Positions 53,141-63,951 of a stretch of 64,000 nt of DNA are shown here, one piece after another. The stretch lies in contig NW_020653726.1 of the NCBI RefSeq assembly GCF_003589595.1, positions 12,805,202 through 12,869,201 on the forward strand, in the 5' to 3' direction. The DNA is from Hyposmocoma kahamanoa (taxonomy: Eukaryota; Arthropoda; Insecta; Lepidoptera; Cosmopterigidae). Each line of letters starts with the position of its first letter. The stretch's first letter is position 1. A program made the translations under genes and the position numbers. The notes under the pieces are model-generated. The model made no database searches and was not told the origin of the DNA. It saw only the letters and a list, made by a program, of their open reading frames with translations.

Positions 53141-53916
53141 GTCGAACCCAGTAGACTCGACATTACAAGAAATGTTTAATTACAGAGAGTTAAAACTTTA
53201 TTTGCTCTTATTTCATGGTATAAATATGATTATGAATGTTACTTAATTACTTTATACAAACATATGAGAATTCAAAAGGAAATTAACCTGGGTGGTAGTT
53301 CTTATTATTAATTGAGTAGGTAATTCTTGTAAATAAAAAACAGTTTTTTAATAAAAATTTTATTCAACTACACGGCTTATTCAACATAATTTAAATATTT
53401 GAACTATCTGTTAACAATCGTGAAATTTAATAACATCACTTATTCTAAAATGATCTACATTCACTTGCAGACTATATTTCTATGATATTTACTCATCACT
53501 GTTGTAATAAATATTTACTGTACCCAAAACTAGTCACATTCTAACTACCAATTAGTATCAAGACAGAAAATAAAACTCATTCTAAACGTAAGAAATACAA
53601 ATAATAAAAGTACGTATTATACACCTAAATACTTACATGGAAAGTTAGGCATAACTGTGTTCTTATTGAGTTCTTAGGTTTTCGCGATATTGTTGCACAT
53701 TGGAAATGAAACTCGGAACTTTTCGGAACTAAAATTGCATATCATCGGCTAAAATCGTAATTATGTGTACTTTTGAGTAGGCACAAAAAACAAAATTACT
53801 AGAAAAATTTTATCTGAAAATCTGTGATTATACGTATTTAAAAAAATTATTACCATGAGAATGAAGAAAAAAGGTTTCAACAAACCAAATAAAGGGTGTA
53901 GGAGTGAAGTGCTGGT
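53141..53916. other. no gene seen
   Basis: AT-rich. GTTCTTAGGTTTTCGCGATA with ATGAAACTCGGAAC near 53665-53720 resembles the Penelope-end fragments (compare 46500-46560). Confidence 0.4.
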
Positions 53917-54124
53917 GGGTAATTTTCTGATTCGTTTTCGCTATCTAATTTCAGTGGCAATTTTTATTAAATATTCGTAAATATTATAGTAAAATATTAA
54001 TAAATAATATTTCAGTATACTACACTCGAATATTAAGCAATACTTCATGATAATACTCTATACTTTTTAAGTAATAAAAATTGCCACCGAAATTAGGTAG
54101 AGAAAACTAACCTGAAAACTACCC
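53917..54124. mobile_element. MITE, family GGGTAATTTTC (copy 2)
   Basis: GGGTAATTTTCTGATTCG and CTAATTTCAGTGGCAATTTT at the left; AAATTGCCACCGAAATTAGG and CTGAAAACTACCC at the right. Confidence 0.75.
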
Positions 54125-54527
54125 TGACGCTTTTTTCATTATTGGCAGCTTATAAGGTAAAAACATTAAAGTAACAGTGCCAATAACTGAATTTACTACT
54201 ATATAATAGAAAACATCAGATACATATTTCGATGACAGCTAAGAATATATTTCTTGAAAATGGTCTACACGATACGCATACGCACTCACGAAGTAAATAA
54301 AAATATCTTTAGATTGTAATAAAATCTTCCTTTTTATAAAAGAGTTCAATTATATTTTGGGATACAAGGTCCAAGATATAAAACGATTATAAACAGAAAA
54401 ATAATTGAATTGCAAAATTTGTTTTTAATTTTATATACAAAGGTGCTATTGTCGCTGCGTACCTAAACGCAAAAAAGTAGTTTTATTTTTTAATTATAAT
54501 ACATCAAATTCATGGATACTTTTATAT

Positions 54528-55374
54528 AGGGTTATTTATAAAATACTAAACAACAACAAAAACAACCTCGCAGGACTATATTGCCTACTAACATCATAAA
54601 CAACAACTTTTGTTCCATGATTTTTAGTTTCACATTTTACTTTTATACAAAAACACAAATTCTGAAATAGATCACTAAACTCAATACTTACTCAATGCTT
54701 TATTACGTATCGTAATATTTACTATGTAAAACGCAGGAGCGCGGGGTACGGGGTTGTCGGTAGCCATGGGCCACTGCGAATGTTTTCGATATTCGACTCG
54801 ATAGTAATTACTAATCCTGTTATTCGAATTACAAATTAGTAACCTACTAATTTTCGTATTCGAATGATCTGAATGATCATTCATTACTAATTCGTAGATT
54901 AAATAGAGCATTTCTACCGAGCCCTCTCTGACATATGTAAAATACTGTAAATGTGACGGAGACGGATATTTGATGTGGATATGGTGAATGATCGAGTTCC
55001 GAGAGTTCCGACATAATAATTATTCGACTCGTGCACCCGATCGAATGGCAGAGGCATTCAGTAACGGTAATCATTCGACTCGAGTCGAATGATTGTGCTT
55101 GGGTTCGAATTAGGCGAATGATTTGCCCATTCGAATGATTAGTATTAGTAACATTCAAAGTCGCTCATCGCCTGTGAGTATAGTGTTCTGTGTTCACCAC
55201 TAATTGTCGGGGAGGACGCTTGCACGTTTGAACTTTACTCTCAGAAACAGATCTAAATCGTGTCAGATAGTCCAACAAAAACTTAAAATGTTTTGTAAAA
55301 TGTTATGGGACAAAAGTTATTGTTTATGATGTAATATAGTCCTGCGAGGCTATTAGTATTTTACAAATAACCCT
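54528..55374. mobile_element. about 850 bp foldback element with about 100 bp inverted ends
   Basis: Left: AGGGTTATTTATAAAATACT, CCTCGCAGGACTATATTGCC, CATCATAAACAACAACTTTT. The complement of the right end: AGGGTTATTTGTAAAATACT, CCTCGCAGGACTATATTACA, CATCATAAACAATAACTTTT. The centre (54770-55160) is dense in CGAATGATT words, including a 26-base perfect palindrome at 55069-55094 (arms AATCATTCGACTC). No transposase frame. Confidence 0.8.
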
Positions 55375-55387
55375 GTATACCAAATAT

Positions 55388-55393
55388 TTTATT
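55388..55393 (-). terminator. possible polyadenylation signal of the ZP-domain gene
   Basis: AATAAA on the minus strand, about 110 bases after the stop codon at 55504-55502. Confidence 0.4.
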
Positions 55394-55501
55394 GAACCCT
55401 TTTGTCACTTTAGCAAATACTGGTTACACAAATAGCTGCTTTCTTTGGTACTGTATTACCCCCTTCCACGTCCAAAAATTCTCCATCGATTTTCATTTTC
55501 C

Positions 55502-58500
55502 TTAAGAATGGAGTATATCAATATTTTGATCTGGCCAATGCACGCGGCGGTGAGTGGAGACCGTGTCAAAACCAACGTTGTCGAATGAGTGGTAATCCTT
55601 CTGCATGTTCATTTCGGCTAGATTGCGATACCTAAAGTAAAGTTCAAAATTTAAAATCTTGTGTAACAGCAATGATACTTACTAAGTGAATAGATAAAAC
55701 ACAAGAAGAGTAATTTTGCCAATAGATACCACTGTTTGAAGTTTTGTATAGTAACATGTCGTTATCTAGATGTTTAGGATATACATATAGGTATGTTAAC
55801 AAACATTATTACCTACATAAATAAATTGCATAGGTGTGTGTAACTGAGATATGTTTTGAGGCGGAATGAAATGCGGCGTAAATTTTAGTGGCGTAAGATT
55901 TAAACTATAATTTGTCTTGATTTGTTCTGACTATTGTCATTGCAGTTTCTAAGTTACACTGCAGTTGCAGTATCAGTCAGAGCATTAAATCATAAAAATA
56001 TGAGGCGCACTGCCACTGTACCCGTCACCCTGAGACGTAACTTGCGAAAATCTCATGTCCCTGTAATTTCACCAGCACCCTTACCCTTCAAAGTCGGAAC
56101 GCAATAATGCTTACATTACTGTTTGGTGGCAGTACTTGCCTAGGCGAACTTTTTCACAAGGAGCTCTACACTACTAAATAAATGGTTTGCCTGCAGTATC
56201 ACTTCGCTCTTTAGAACGGCAGCCTATAAGATCAGGATTGCCACGATATCGTCCAACCTCCGGTAGGAGAGGAACTCAAAGAAGAAGATAATAAATGCTA
56301 ATATTTGTTTTATAGCCTGACTATTTCAGATCCACCGCATACATTTTGTGAAGATTCGTAATTCTATATGTTAATATGAAAATTATTACCATGAGTACGA
56401 TAAGGGTAATTTTCAAATTGGATTTTTCACCTAATTTCGGTGGCAATTTTTATTTATATAAGTATTCGAGCAAATTATCATGAAATATTAAATAATATTA
56501 GGTGAATACACTTGAATATTAAATAACACTTCATGAGAATATTTAAATAATTTGCCACCGGAATTAGGTACAGAAACTTATTTTGAAAATTACCCTTAAC
56601 CAGCTGGAAATGATACTGCAACTAAAAAACTCTCGACCTTTTTTGTTACAACCACAACAGTAATCAATAACAGTTACCTGTTAACAAGTACGCAGCATCC
56701 TAGAAGTAGAAGAACCTGTACAGCCAGCCACGCTAAGGCTAAAGCCAGTAGGAGTAATTCGTGGACGCACACCATGGCACCATCCACCACCTTTACCTCA
56801 TCAGCTGTTAATAAGATAATCACTGATATAAAAACGAGGCCAAAACTATATTATAATTATATTTAAATAAGTAGAATAAAACACATGGTTGACAAAATAA
56901 CAGACACGTAATAATTATAAAAAAACGACACCAAAAGTTTCATGAACTACATCAATTTGTCAAGTTTTATTGAAATCGGTTAACGGAAAGTGGGAGAAAT
57001 CCAATAAACCTGATTCATCACCTAATTTGTCACCCTTAGAGATGTAATATTTACTTCAAATTTGAATGAGACCACTACTGAGGTATCCTCTTTCCAACAA
57101 AAGAATCATCGAAATCGGTTCACAAATGCCGGAGTAATCGTGTAACATACACACAAAGAAAATACAGAATTCGAACCTCCTCCTTTTGTTTTTAAAAGGT
57201 ACCTAATTTCCCAATAACACACACTGTAAAATTAAATTTGTTTTCGTTACATTAAAGTAAAAATAATATTATTGATATTCCACTTTAGCAGGGCATTATT
57301 AAGCAATGGTTTATTAGTTTACCTGGAACTCTATGATCAGCACGAACTAATGTGTCGGCTGATATGATGTCTCTAGAACCGACAACCATTTCGAGCTCTA
57401 GGGGCACCCTTCCCTTCCCTCCCCCGCACCCAGCAGTTCCCCCTTGCGCCACTACGCCGGCACCCTGCGGCTGGTCCCAGGCTTCGTCCTCTTGCACTAC
57501 AGCTGTAACTGCGTCCTCATTCCAGTTGTACAATGTGTCATTCGTTTCACGAGCAGTTCTAGTTTGGGGAGAACTGCAAATCGTCTGAAATAACATATTT
57601 TTAGGCTTTAATGACCTCTAATCGCAAAAATCTGAGGGGCACTGCCACTCCGCCAATCACCCTGAGACAAAAGTTGACAAGTCCCATGTGCCTGTAATTT
57701 CTCCAGCACCTTTAACCCTTCATAACCGGAACACAGTAATGCTGACATTACTGCTTGGCGGCAGAAATAGGCAAAGCAGTACTTCCGTGGACGAACTCTT
57801 TCAACTTCTACGTATATCTTGTTACTAGTACGATTTTTTTTAAATTTGTGATACCAAGTGTTGGGACGAAAAAGTCGTGCGCCTGATGGTAAACGACACG
57901 CCTGTCCATAACAGTTGCTGTGTCACGCAGAGCTTTTAATCACAAAGATCTGAGTGCACTGCCTCTGCGCCAATCACCCTGAGACAAAAGTTGACAAGTC
58001 CCATATTGCTATAATTTCACCAGCACCCTTACCCTTCAAAACCGGAACACAGTAAAGCTGACATTACTGCTTGGCGGCAGAATTAGGTAAGGTAATACTT
58101 CAATGGACGAACTCTGTCACGATTTTGTCAAAAATATGTAGTTTTGTTATAGTTACTAACGGGTGCCATATTCCAGCAGCATAATATGCAAAATGTCCTT
58201 AGTTACGGAAAAAAAATTATAAAATTTGTATAAATTTTATCCGAATAAAGTGAGAAAAAGATCCCACAGTAATTTATTTTTACCATTACAACAAATTTGT
58301 TTTATTGCCCCGCACTAAAGAAACCCTGTGTCACGGGTATAGACACACACATAGACAACCACAAATTACACCCAAACTTTCGAAAGAAATAAAAGTAGAC
58401 CATTCAAAAATTTCCCGGAAATCGAACCCGAAAAAGTCGTTAAAAACCAAAATAAAGTCTGCAACAAACACATAGGAAAATTCGTGAGGTATATTGGTTC

Positions 58501-61500
58501 GTTCCCTGCTTAGTTGGCATAGCGTCTGGCACGGTTTGCTGGGAGACGTTGGTTCGAATCGAAGTGAATTTTTTCTTAGTGTTCGATTTTTGTTTAATAA
58601 TTATAACAAATTACGATATTCATTAAAAATAAAATAATGCTAACTCACTCGAGGACACGTTTTGTCGCAGAACCGCACCATGAGTGCGAATCGCACAACA
58701 TGTGAAGTTGGGAAGCGGAACGCCTTAAATCGAGCTGACAATCGTTGTAATCCGTTCAACGAAGATCTAGAAAATTGGGGGAAATCCACCTGGTAACATA
58801 AAGGGCAAATTAGTATTAGAAATGTTCATATATCGATTAGGCCACTAACAAATTGACTGTATGTTTGCAGTTAGTGCGTGAAGTCGTTATCAACTTCATG
58901 CAGTCGAGGTCTCGGCTGTGTAAAGTTGATTACGACTTCACGCACTAACCGCAATAAAAATTAAGTCGAAACCGACTGATTGAAATCAAGATCGACTGCA
59001 TGCAGTTAATGGGTGAAGTCGTTATCAACTTCATGCAGTCGAGGACTCAGATAACGACTTCACGAAGTCGGACTTCATGAAGTCGTGATCGACTGCATGC
59101 AGTTAATGCGTGAAGTCGTTATCAACTCCGCGTTCTAAATGCAAACATGGAGTCAATCTGTTAGCAGCCTTAAGTATTAAAGCGGTGGTAGCTCAGTTAG
59201 AGAACGATAGCTTCTCAACGAAGAGGTCGACGGTTCGAATCACTGTGGCAGTAGGTGCTTACGTAAATGTCTTGTAAATGTTTATCAGACGCTCGATAAT
59301 GGTAAGGAAAAACATAGGGATGAAATCTGCGTGCCGAAGACGGTCAAAACCCTCAGAAAACTATGGCTTACACTCTCTCATTTTCTCCACACGAATTTAA
59401 ACATCATAACCATCAAGTGTTGATGATGACAATGTTTAGTTTAGTTTAGCCAGTACTTATGTACTACGAGCATGCAATGTTTGTTACTTACGACCTCTGT
59501 GGTGTGGTCGAATGGCTTGCAATTTTAGGTTTTCATGGTGTCGCCGTCTCTGAGGTCTCGGGTTTGATCCCCGGCCGGGGTAATGTTGAAAATTAACTTT
59601 TCTATATTTTCTCGGGTCAGGGTGTTTATGGTACCGTCGTTGTATCCGATTTCCATAACACAAGTGCTTTAGTTATTTAATTTGGGATCGGAGCAATGTA
59701 TGTGATGTTGTCTCATATTTAATATATAATGTCAATAAAAACAGAATGATGTCTCTAATTGTAAAGACTGCGTCCGGTAGAAATAATAAATAATAATAAT
59801 AATGTTTATGTTTTGGCTTTAACATGTTATTTATGTCAAAAAGTGTCATTGTGGTAATAAAGGATATTTGTATTGTATTATATAATTTATTTCAAAAAGA
59901 ACAACACAGCATACCGTGGCCTTAAAGTGAAAACCTCTCATACGCGTTGTCACATAGTCCGTTTTACTTAATTTTGTTGAAGAAAAACAAACTTTTTGCT
60001 CAAATATATTATTAAAGTAATATAATATATGAAAGAAATATTTATAATTTAACTGCCTCTGTGGCCGAACGGTTACCATGCCGGACTGCCACGCAGTGGT
60101 CCCAGGTTCGATTCCCGGGCCGGGAGAAATATTTGCATGGCCTACATTTATTTCTCTCATGAGTTTGAGTGTAATTTGTGATTGTCTATGTGTGTGTGTC
60201 CATGGCACCCGCGACACAGTGTTTCCCTAGTGCGGAGCTATGTTGAGTGTGTTCGTTATTATTATTATTATTATTTCTTTACTTTATCTCAGCTTTTTTT
60301 TGTAGCTGATTTGAACCACACTTGCGGACCGAAATTATTAATTAAATTATCATTATCATTTTCATCATTATCATCATCATCATCATCAATCATCATCATC
60401 ATTATTATGATTATTATTATTATTGTATTTATTTTAAACTCTCTATTATTATTATGATTATTATTATTATTAATTAAAATGCTAACTGCAAACATTATTG
60501 CGTTTACCACATTTTACACCATATTTTTATCTTCATTCTCAAAAATTACATAAGGGTCATATTCCAGAACTCTACTCAATGCTCAAGTCAGGACTTGAGT
60601 ATGATGTAAAGCACTAGAAATCATACTCAAATCCTTGCTATTAGGGCCGTATTTCCAGTGCTTGGAATCATACTTAAGTCCTGACTTGAGCATTGAGTAA
60701 AGTTCTGGAATACGACCCTAAGAGCTATTCCACACGGCGACTTTCAGCAGCGATGCAAACGCGCGATTGTATCGATACAAACGCGCGATTGCATCGATGC
60801 TATCGCCGTGTGTAACCGCTCTAAGACGATAAGACATACATTTAACAATTACAATACATTATAACATGAAAAAAAAACAAAAGAAAATAAATAACAATTA
60901 CTTACATAATACACACACAAATAACACACAAACAAAAAGCAAATAACAATAAATAATCATACCATAGTAATAATTGTAATGTTGTGACATTGATAATATT
61001 AATTAAATGATTTTATTCTATTCTATTCTACCGTGCCTCTACCGTGAGATTACAGTGACAGTTATCGCTAGCGACGTAAAATATTTGTATACAAAACGTT
61101 GTTCCTTCTTGTGACCACCAGAGGCGTTGTATAATTTGACATATAAAATTATGGAGTAATTTACTTTCATCCTCTAAGTAATTTATGCGGTCGCCAGCGA
61201 CATAGTAAACTTGTTATAGAAGCACAGTAAGAGCGTTTTCGCACTACTTCCTATTCGTATCAGCGTCCTGATTTTGATTCAAAACGGTTAGTCTCAAAAT
61301 CAGATGGGTTTCTGAGCGAGATGATGAACCAGATTCCTACTACATCATTCTAATTTGTGAGTTAAATCAACTGTTGTTCCGATTGGAAATGTCAAAAGTT
61401 TGTGAATCGCAATTATGCGCCTCGACTCGGAAAAGACGCAGTTTCCGATCGGGAGAGGCAATCAAAATCAAGCTGCTGTTCCGAATCCGAGAAATGACGG

Positions 61501-61699
61501 TCCGAAATGTCACAGAGTTTATTTTATCTCTGGATGTACAAGCGATATTCGTATTTTCTCGGATACGAATCGGATGCAGTGAGCTAACGACCTCAACTTA
61601 CTTGTCCTGTAGGGCAACCCTTACTGTCCAGTAACAAGACAGAACTGTCGCCTAACCTCGAAGACGCCACCAAATGATACGCTTCGATTTCAGCCTCTT
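55502..61699 (-). CDS. ZP-domain transmembrane protein, last five exons (5' part missing)
   Basis: Minus-strand exons joined in frame with GT-AG introns: 61699-61602, 58789-58649, 57584-57323, 56804-56678, 55631-55502; 251 residues of the C-terminal part. The first three carry the second half of a zona pellucida domain: SSVLLLDSKGCPTGQVDFPQ, then FKAFRFPTSHVVRFALMVRF and CDKTCPR|TICSS with conserved cysteines. A linker (Gly-rich VAQGGTAGCGGGKGRVPLE) leads to a membrane helix (LLLLALALAWLAVQVLLLLG) and a 45-residue cytoplasmic tail (NMQKDYHSFDNVGFD). In insects such proteins polymerise in the apical extracellular matrix of epidermis and shape cuticle. Which paralog this is cannot be told without the N-terminus. 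The preceding exon ends in phase 1; I found no candidate for it between 61.7 and 64 kb. Confidence 0.88.
55950..56175 (-). repeat. dispersed repeat family G (copy 3)
   Basis: CACTGCCACTGTACCCGTCA, CCCTGTAATTTCACCAGCAC and TACTGTTTGGTGGCAG. Last intron of the ZP gene. Confidence 0.65.
56404..56595. mobile_element. MITE, family GGGTAATTTTC (copy 3)
   Basis: GGGTAATTTTCAAATTGGAT and ACCTAATTTCGGTGGCAATT at the left; TTGCCACCGGAATTAGGTAC and TTGAAAATTACCC at the right. Flanks TAA and TTA suggest a three-base TWA site. Confidence 0.8.
57615..58125 (-). repeat. dispersed repeat family G, two copies in tandem
   Basis: Both copies (about 57615-57815 and 57840-58125) contain CACCCTGAGACAAAAGTTGA, CAAGTCCCAT and CGGAACACAGTAA with TACTGCTTGGCGGCAGA. 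They are closer to each other than to the other family G copies. In the ZP gene intron. Confidence 0.75.
58305..58430 (-). mobile_element. SINE family A, 3' part, cut by SINE B
   Basis: CCCCGCACTAAAGAAACCCT, CACACACATAGACAACCACA and the B box (complement CGGGTTCGATTTCCGGG). The tRNA head is missing where SINE B begins at 58431. Confidence 0.75.
58431..58612 (+). mobile_element. tRNA-derived SINE, family B (plus)
   Basis: GTTCGTTCCCTGCTTAGTTG (A box), GACGTTGGTTCGAATCGAAG (B box) and TTTTTCTTAGTGTTCGATTT, TTGTTTAATAATTATAAC. It shows the intact tRNA-like core seen in the foldback loop at 27.5 kb. Confidence 0.8.
58855..59135. repeat. cluster of ACTGCATGCAGT / GACTTCATGAAGTC palindromes
   Basis: GTGAAGTCGTTATCAACTTC occurs three times, CATGCAGTCGAGG twice, ATCGACTGCATGCAGTTAAT twice, and GACTTCACGAAGTCGGACTT once, in mixed orientation. 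Likely a foldback element rearranged by repeat slippage. Fragments at 46.65 and 47.1 kb. Confidence 0.75.
59175..59440 (+). mobile_element. tRNA-derived SINE, family E (well-preserved head)
   Basis: GCGGTGGTAGCTCAGTTAGA and GGTCGACGGTTCGAATCACT are good A and B boxes; the body has GGTAAGGAAAAACATAGGGA and GATGAAATCTGCGTGCCGAA as in the copy at 10545, ending TGTTGATGATGAC. The head is tRNA-like, but the acceptor ends do not pair, so it is not a tRNA gene. Confidence 0.75.
59505..59740 (+). mobile_element. tRNA-derived SINE, family D (plus)
   Basis: TGTGGTCGAATGGCTTGCAA, CGGGTTTGATCCCCGGCCGG, TTTCCATAACACAAGTGCTT, GGGATCGGAGCAATGTATGT. Confidence 0.85.
60053..60270 (+). mobile_element. tRNA-derived SINE, family A (best-preserved copy)
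   Basis: CTGCCTCTGTGGCCGAACGG, GGACTGCCACGCAGTGGTCC, AGGTTCGATTCCCGGGCCGG, GTTTCCCTAGTGCGGAGC and a 3' (TTA)n tail. It is the reference for the seven copies in this window. Confidence 0.9.
60255..60475. repeat. (ATT)n and (ATC)n microsatellites
   Basis: Runs of TTATTATTA at 60259-60285, CATCATCATCATCATC near 60365-60405 and TTATTATTATTATT near 60405-60475. The first is the SINE A tail. Confidence 0.9.
60554..60718. mobile_element. MITE, family GGGTCGTATTCCAGAACT, TAA duplication
   Basis: Same ends and subterminal CTCAATGCTCAAGTCAGGAC as 11451-11595. TAA at 60551-60553 and 60719-60721. Confidence 0.9.
60722..60821. mobile_element. 100 bp palindromic MITE sharing a TAA site with its neighbour
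   Basis: GAGC with CCACACGGCGA at the left and TCGCCGTGTG with GCTC at the right; the middle has ACAAACGCGCGATTG twice. TAA at 60719-60721 and 60822-60824. Confidence 0.8.
61262..61500. repeat. fragment related to the 7888-10361 element
   Basis: TTTCTGAGCGAGATGATGAA and CTCGACTCGGAAAAGACGCA, GGGAGAGGCAATCAAAAT match 10010-10275 closely, but the hairpin present there is absent here. Confidence 0.75.
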
Positions 61700-61919
61700 C
61701 TGCAAATTCAATGACAAAGTGCGTGATAATCGTTAACAAAATAATTTTTACGTTCAGTTGAGCATGAAAAGAGGCGTGAAATCATCAGTATTCGATATGA
61801 CAGTGTCGTAATACGACGGAGGTCTGTTGCGTAAAACAGCATGGAATCATTGCTGCGCCACACGCGGTCAGGTTGTGAAGCAAATTGTATACTTTTTATT
61901 ACAGGACGGAAGTAGTAAC

Positions 61920-62090
61920 TTAACGATCTCCGTGGTCGAGTGGCTTGCATACCGGTTTTCATGGTGTTGCCATCTCTGAGGTCCCCGACCAGATCAACGT
62001 AGAAAAACTATCTTTATATATTGTCTCGAATTCATAACACAAGTGCTTTAGTTACTTGCTTTGGAATCAGAGCAACGTATGTGATGATGT
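61920..62090 (+). mobile_element. tRNA-derived SINE, family D (plus, internally deleted)
   Basis: CGTGGTCGAGTGGCTTGCAT, TCTCTGAGGTCCCCGACC, TAACACAAGTGCTTTAGTTA, GGAATCAGAGCAACGTATGT. Confidence 0.8.
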
Positions 62091-62092
62091 AG

Positions 62093-62170
62093 GCCTCTGT
62101 GGCCGAACGGTTACCATGCGACTCGCGATACAGGATTTTCTTAGTACGGGACTATAGTTAAGTGCATTAT
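62093..62170 (+). mobile_element. SINE family A with internal deletion
   Basis: GGCCTCTGTGGCCGAACGGT joined directly to GCGATACAGGATTTTCTTAG; the B box and the middle are missing. Confidence 0.75.
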
Positions 62171-62174
62171 TATA

Positions 62175-63260
62175 TGTATACAATATACATGTCTAATATT
62201 TATTTATAAGTAAAAGTAGTATATGTATTTTAATAAGCCTCTAGAAATTTAATGCATTTACAGAATATAATTCTAAAAACCGTGAAAATGTTTTCGAGTG
62301 AAAACCGTGAAAATGTGTACCTACACCGAAATCACAAGGCGTAGTGAATAACTAACGTAACCATATGTCCATTTTGACCGCTTTTCAACATTTCGTACGC
62401 TTATGTCAATCCCATACATTGTCTTTCTATACCATTGGCGATATCGCTAACAAAAAGACACGTTGGCTAGGCCCTCAGGACAGTCCCGCTTTTAAGTTTC
62501 GTATCCCGCTGTCGCTAAAATACTTAACAATATCCCGCTTTGACAAAATCGGACACACGTGAAAATAAATTTTAAAAAATCGAAAAACAAAAACGCGAAA
62601 GCGAAAAATATATAAAGCCCACTCACCAGACTACACAAGATTAGTTCTATAATAAAATTTTTATTCATTATTTATTTTTAGTTTTTTCAATTTTTTAATC
62701 AATAAACATGTTGTAACTAATATATTTACATGCGTCCTGTTCTGAGGGGAAAGCATAATAGTCACGCATACATAGGTATAACTATGAACGGCAAAGAACC
62801 GTTGTATGTACACGCTATAAAAGACTGTATGTCATAGTTAACCAATTCAAAAAAATTAAAACTAGAATCGTTACATTTTGAACTCTATTTCTCTCCCCTC
62901 TGAGTCAGTTTTTCGATATTCGAAATATGTTGTTGTTGACAATTAGCTAACTTCGTTTGTGCTTAGTTTTTTGCTACTCTTCTAGGTACACATTATTTTA
63001 CGTAAGTAAAAAACTACTTGCTTGATCGGCACAATAGCTTTTGTATTATGACAACCAAACACGTTTGTTTTAAGAAACCTTGGTTTTGATACCAATATGG
63101 GAAAACATCTACCAATATCGATATTCGTTTGACCTAATGCATGAATACTATCAATAATAACTGCCATGTAGTTTGATGTAATTGCGAGACTCTTCTTGTT
63201 CTGCTCAAATCTTGCTAGCATAGGTGGTCTTGGTTGCAAAGTTAACTTTCCGACGTCGAA
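62175..63260. other. no gene identified; one unassigned minus-strand frame
   Basis: A 103-codon minus-strand frame (63293-62982) starts MKVAKVNQSSGFDVGKLTLQ and shows no motif that I know. Its start overlaps the LINE at 63270. The rest is AT-rich without features. It may be an old transposon piece. Confidence 0.25.
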
Positions 63261-63269
63261 ACCGCTAGA

Positions 63270-63951
63270 TTGGTTTACTTTAGCTACTTTCACAGTCTAA
63301 TGACATACGGCATTTTGCTTTGGGGTAATGCCGCCGATATCAATAGAATCTTTGTCCTGCAGAAACGTGCACTTAGGGCAATTTACAATCTGGGCCCCAA
63401 AGTATCTTTGAGAGATAAGTTTAAGGAAATTAACATTCTTACACTAGCCTCACAGTACATTTATGAAAATGTAATTTATGTTAAGAGGAATAGTAATTTC
63501 TTTATGAAAAATAGTCACAGACATAACATTAATACGAGGAATGAAAATAAACTAGCTTTTCTTGATAGTCGTCTTCACAAAGTCAAAAAATCATTTAAGG
63601 GGCAATGTATACGCTTCTATAACAAGATTCCGGTTGATATGCAAAATTTGCCTTTCACGAGGCTTAAAACTATAGTGAAACAAAAACTTTATACTAAAGG
63701 TTATTATACAACTTCTGGTGGTAGTACCCGTTTAGCTCTTGGAGGTAGTCTCGATGTATGATGTTTCAAATAAAAAAAAAATATTGTAAATGTTATTTAC
63801 AAAGAGCAACCCCTACAGTTTCTTGCTCATTCTTCTCAGGGGAATCTGCCTTACGAATGAGCGGTAGAGTTTAACCATTGTGACGATTTCAAGTGTAATA
63901 ATGCTTACCTATGAAATAAAGATTATTTTAAATTTGAATTTGAATTTGAAA
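63270..63951 (+). pseudogene. LINE 3' end (CR1/Jockey-type), 5'-truncated
   Basis: Frame to 63761 reads FHSLMTYGILLWGNAADINR, VLQKRALRAIYNLGPKVSLR, LASQYIYENVIYVKR and FYNKIPVDMQNLP, the usual segment after the reverse transcriptase domain in CR1/Jockey-group LINEs. A 3' UTR follows, with ATTTGAATTTGAATTTGAA as the short tandem tail. The coding piece has no stop before its natural end, so this copy is young or well preserved, but it lacks nuclease and catalytic RT. Confidence 0.8.

Noticed and set aside
57285..57596. 103-codon frame as an independent gene
   Set aside because: It is one internal exon of the ZP-domain gene; its apparent start and end are intronic.
59178..59255. tRNA gene with GGTAGCTCAGTTAGAG head
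   Set aside because: No acceptor pairing and the body is shared with the SINE at 10.5 kb.
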